A stretch of 7,664 nt of DNA, from the NCBI GenBank assembly GCA_023425865.1, contig JAFABV010000062.1, positions 1 to 7,664 on the forward strand, written 5' to 3'. Both the position numbers and the translations under genes were made by a program. Positions within the stretch are counted from its first letter, which is position 1, and each line of letters starts with the position of its first letter. The notes beneath the pieces were generated by a model. The model was not told the origin of the DNA, ran no database searches, and saw only the letters and a program-made list of their open reading frames with translations. Positions 6,504 through 7,664 of this stretch are shown here, piece after piece. The DNA comes from Bacteroidota bacterium. GTDB lineage: Bacteria; Bacteroidota; Bacteroidia; Bacteroidales; Bacteroidaceae.

Positions 6504-6693
6504 GGGCTAAGGGCGTTAGAGCCATGCCTTCAGGGCGTGGAGGCATCTCAGTCAAAGGTGGCTTGCCCCGTCAGCAATCGTTCGAGGGACAACCAAGTAA
6601 GCTACACGCCCACGGATAGTGCCCGGTTGTTGAGCGGTGGCTCACCGAGATACATGACGGTGGAGGATTCTCTCGGCGTGGTGCCACGCTGAG
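6504..6693 (+). ncRNA. Structured RNA candidate resembling HEARO / IscB omega RNA
   Basis: Pairings found by eye are as follows. A hairpin at 6505-6523 has loop GGGCG (6511-6515), which can pair with CGCCC at 6607-6611. CCAUGCC (6522-6528) pairs with GGCGUGG (6534-6540) around loop UUCAG, partly overlapping the first hairpin. GUGGCUU (6558-6564) pairs with AAGCUAC (6599-6605). ACAACC (6589-6594), inside that stem, pairs with GGUUGU (6625-6630) outside it, a pseudoknot. CGGUG/CACCG forms a hairpin at 6635-6647, and CUCGGCGUG/CACGCUGAG a 9-bp hairpin with a GUGC loop at 6672-6693. The 3' half has, in order, CGGAU, GCC, GUUG, GAGC, a hairpin, GAUA, a G-rich stretch and a final hairpin. From memory this is the order in the omega RNA of OgeuIscB. 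Such RNAs guide IscB nucleases and lie just upstream of iscB, with the guide taken from DNA flanking the element's left end. No iscB follows here, so it would be an orphan copy. The match was not computed. Confidence 0.5.
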
Positions 6694-6841
6694 GCGTGAC
6701 TGTATTCTCACCCGGGAAGATTTACGGCATACGGTGGGAGAAACCAGACGTTGACATCTATACAACACACTACAGAGACAGGCATAATGCCCACCCACGC
6801 TTACTGAGACCAGAAAAAGAACACGCATCGACATCGTTAAA

Positions 6842-6861
6842 GCGGGCGACGGAGTACCCGC
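6842..6861. other. GCGGG/CCCGC hairpin, possible element end structure
   Basis: GCGGG (6842-6846) pairs with CCCGC (6857-6861) around a 10-nt loop, followed by an A-rich stretch rather than T, so it is not a plus-strand terminator. Subterminal hairpins are typical of IS200/IS605-type ends, so it could mark the right side of a small element that starts near 6500. It could also be chance. Confidence 0.3.
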
Positions 6862-6930
6862 CAACTGAAAAAACACAATATGTGCAGTGTGCAGACGCAC
6901 AAAATTACATGTATTGAATAAAAAAATGCG

Positions 6931-6938
6931 TACCTTTG
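6931..6938 (+). promoter_or_regulatory. -7 box of the trmD promoter
   Basis: TACCTTTG is a perfect TAnnTTTG match. The -33 element is poor (ATG at 6909-6911, 19 bp upstream). It ends only 4 nt before the trmD start codon, so transcription would begin at or within the ATGATG, giving a leaderless or nearly leaderless mRNA. Confidence 0.6.
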
Positions 6939-6942
6939 CAGC

Positions 6943-7638
6943 ATGATGAGAATTGACATTATCACAGTGTTGCCCGAGATGCTTGAAGGATTTGTGCATG
7001 AATCAATCCTTGCCAGGGCAGAAAAGAAAGGGTTGGCAGAGATTCGTCTGCACAACCTTCGCGACTATACTCTCGACAAATGGCGGCGTGTAGACGACTA
7101 TCCCTACGGTGGCTTTGCCGGAATGGTGATGCAATGCGAACCCATCGACCGATGTATCTCAGCCCTCAAGGCTGAGCGTGACTACGATGATGTGATTTTT
7201 GTCACTCCCGATGGCGAACGCTTTGACCAGCATATTGCCAACGAGATGAGCATGCAGCAAAACCTGATTATACTCTGTGGACACTACAAGGGCATAGACC
7301 AACGTGTGCGCGACCATCTCATTACGCGTGAAATCAGTGTTGGCGACTTCGTCCTCACTGGTGGAGAGTTGGCGGCAGCCATCATTGCCGACGCCGTGGT
7401 ACGAGTGGTGCCTGGCGTGGTGGGCGACGAGCAGAGCGCGCTGTCAGACAGTTTTCAAGACGACCTGCTTGCCGCGCCTATCTATACTCGGCCGGTGGAC
7501 TATAAAGGCTGGAAAGTGCCAGAGATATTGTTGAGTGGCAATGAAGCAAAGATTAAGCAATGGGAAATGGACCAGGCGCTGGAACGTACCAAAAGACTTC
7601 GCCCTGACCTGTTAGAGAGGGGGAAAGATAAAATGTAA
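6943..7638 (+). CDS. trmD: tRNA (guanine-N1)-methyltransferase
   Basis: TrmD methylates N1 of G37, next to the anticodon, in tRNAs reading CNN-type codons, using S-adenosylmethionine, and so prevents +1 frameshifting. It acts in the cytoplasm as a dimer. The product has 231 residues. It belongs to the SPOUT (trefoil knot) family: DDYPYGGFAGM at 51-61, LCGHYKGIDQR at 111-121 and SVGDFVLTGGELAA at 132-145 form the knot and SAM pocket, Arg154 is conserved, and SALSDSF at 165-171 carries the catalytic-type Asp169. The C-terminal YTRP...GWKVPEILLSGNEAKI segment is intact. The start is ATGATG: residue 1 or 2 may be used, and the family N-terminus in this phylum (MRIDIITVLPEM) favours the second ATG at 6946. 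No rpsP, rimM or rplS neighbours are seen, unlike the proteobacterial trmD operon. It ends 26 bp before the window edge. Confidence 0.97.
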   Translation: MMRIDIITVLPEMLEGFVHESILARAEKKGLAEIRLHNLRDYTLDKWRRVDDYPYGGFAGMVMQCEPIDRCISALKAERDYDDVIFVTPDGERFDQHIANEMSMQQNLIILCGHYKGIDQRVRDHLITREISVGDFVLTGGELAAAIIADAVVRVVPGVVGDEQSALSDSFQDDLLAAPIYTRPVDYKGWKVPEILLSGNEAKIKQWEMDQALERTKRLRPDLLERGKDKM

Positions 7639-7664
7639 CCCATGTTTTGCGGCCAGCTTAGAGC

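Larger units (their letters stand above)
6156..6930. other. Long non-coding accessory region between the exported protein and trmD
   Basis: This stretch has no convincing protein gene on either strand. The open frames here are short, overlap repeats or the structured RNA, and resemble no family. In order it holds: a plain stretch with one imperfect GCGC hairpin (6259-6280), a 22-bp-period repeat (6292-6335), a 23-bp-period palindromic array (about 6372-6485), a structured RNA candidate (6504-6693), and about 235 bp in which only a hairpin (6842-6861) and the trmD promoter region stand out. The density of repeats and structure is unlike the rest of the window and suggests mobile-element-derived DNA. 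Confidence 0.6.

Noticed and set aside
6696..6917. 73-codon plus-strand open frame starting with GTG after the last RNA hairpin
   Set aside because: It resembles no protein beyond a possible V-T-V-F start and is of low complexity. I kept it only as a hint of a deleted iscB, not as a gene.
6504..6930. Group II intron or RNase P, tmRNA or 6S RNA
   Set aside because: I see no domain V-type AGC/GUU hairpin with intron boundaries, no reverse transcriptase, no RNase P conserved core words and no tmRNA tag frame or tRNA-like ends.
6571..6999. 142-codon minus-strand open frame overlapping the structured RNA and the trmD start
   Set aside because: It covers RNA stems and the trmD promoter, has no recognisable domain, and its translation is rich in Cys, Ser and His without any pattern. 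It is best read as a shadow of the non-coding region.

Overview
The window looks like a chromosomal segment of a Bacteroidetes bacterium, most likely in the Prevotella group. Three things point there. The promoters use the Bacteroidetes housekeeping -7 box TAnnTTTG with a TTG-type -33 box about 20 bp upstream. The starts lack strong Shine-Dalgarno sites. The proteins (PBP1A, PyrB with PyrI, GlyA, TrmD) read like their Bacteroidales versions. This assignment comes from recognition, not from a database search.

Layout, left to right. Positions 1-166 (minus strand) hold two tandem, near-perfect promoters firing leftwards into a short ATG-free leader with a boxA-like GTTCTTTGA word; this is probably the control region of a ribosomal RNA operon whose 16S gene lies just outside the window. 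Positions 220-2532 (minus) encode a class A penicillin-binding protein (PBP1A). Its promoter abuts a weaker, divergent promoter for pyrB (2647-3603), which is followed after 24 bp by pyrI (3628-4083). Together they encode the catalytic and regulatory chains of aspartate transcarbamoylase. glyA (4222-5502) has its own perfect promoter at 4133-4164 and ends in a good intrinsic terminator. An unrecognised exported protein with beta-propeller-like repeats follows (5589-6155). trmD (6943-7638) closes the window.

The 787-bp gap between the exported protein and trmD is the unusual part and appears to be an accessory patch. It contains a 22-bp-period repeat pair (GTTTACGGGTA words), then a 23-bp tandem array built on the palindrome TTCTATATAGAA, then about 190 bp (6504-6693) that fold by inspection into several hairpins and two pseudoknot-like long-range pairings. 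The order of its conserved words and hairpins resembles HEARO/omega RNA, the guide RNA of IscB-family nucleases of IS200/IS605-type elements. No iscB gene is present, so it would be a stand-alone or internally deleted (MITE-like) copy. This is the most interesting candidate here, and it needs a covariance-model test.

The genes are otherwise housekeeping: cell-wall synthesis, pyrimidine synthesis, one-carbon metabolism and tRNA modification. Apart from pyrBI they appear to be separate transcription units.
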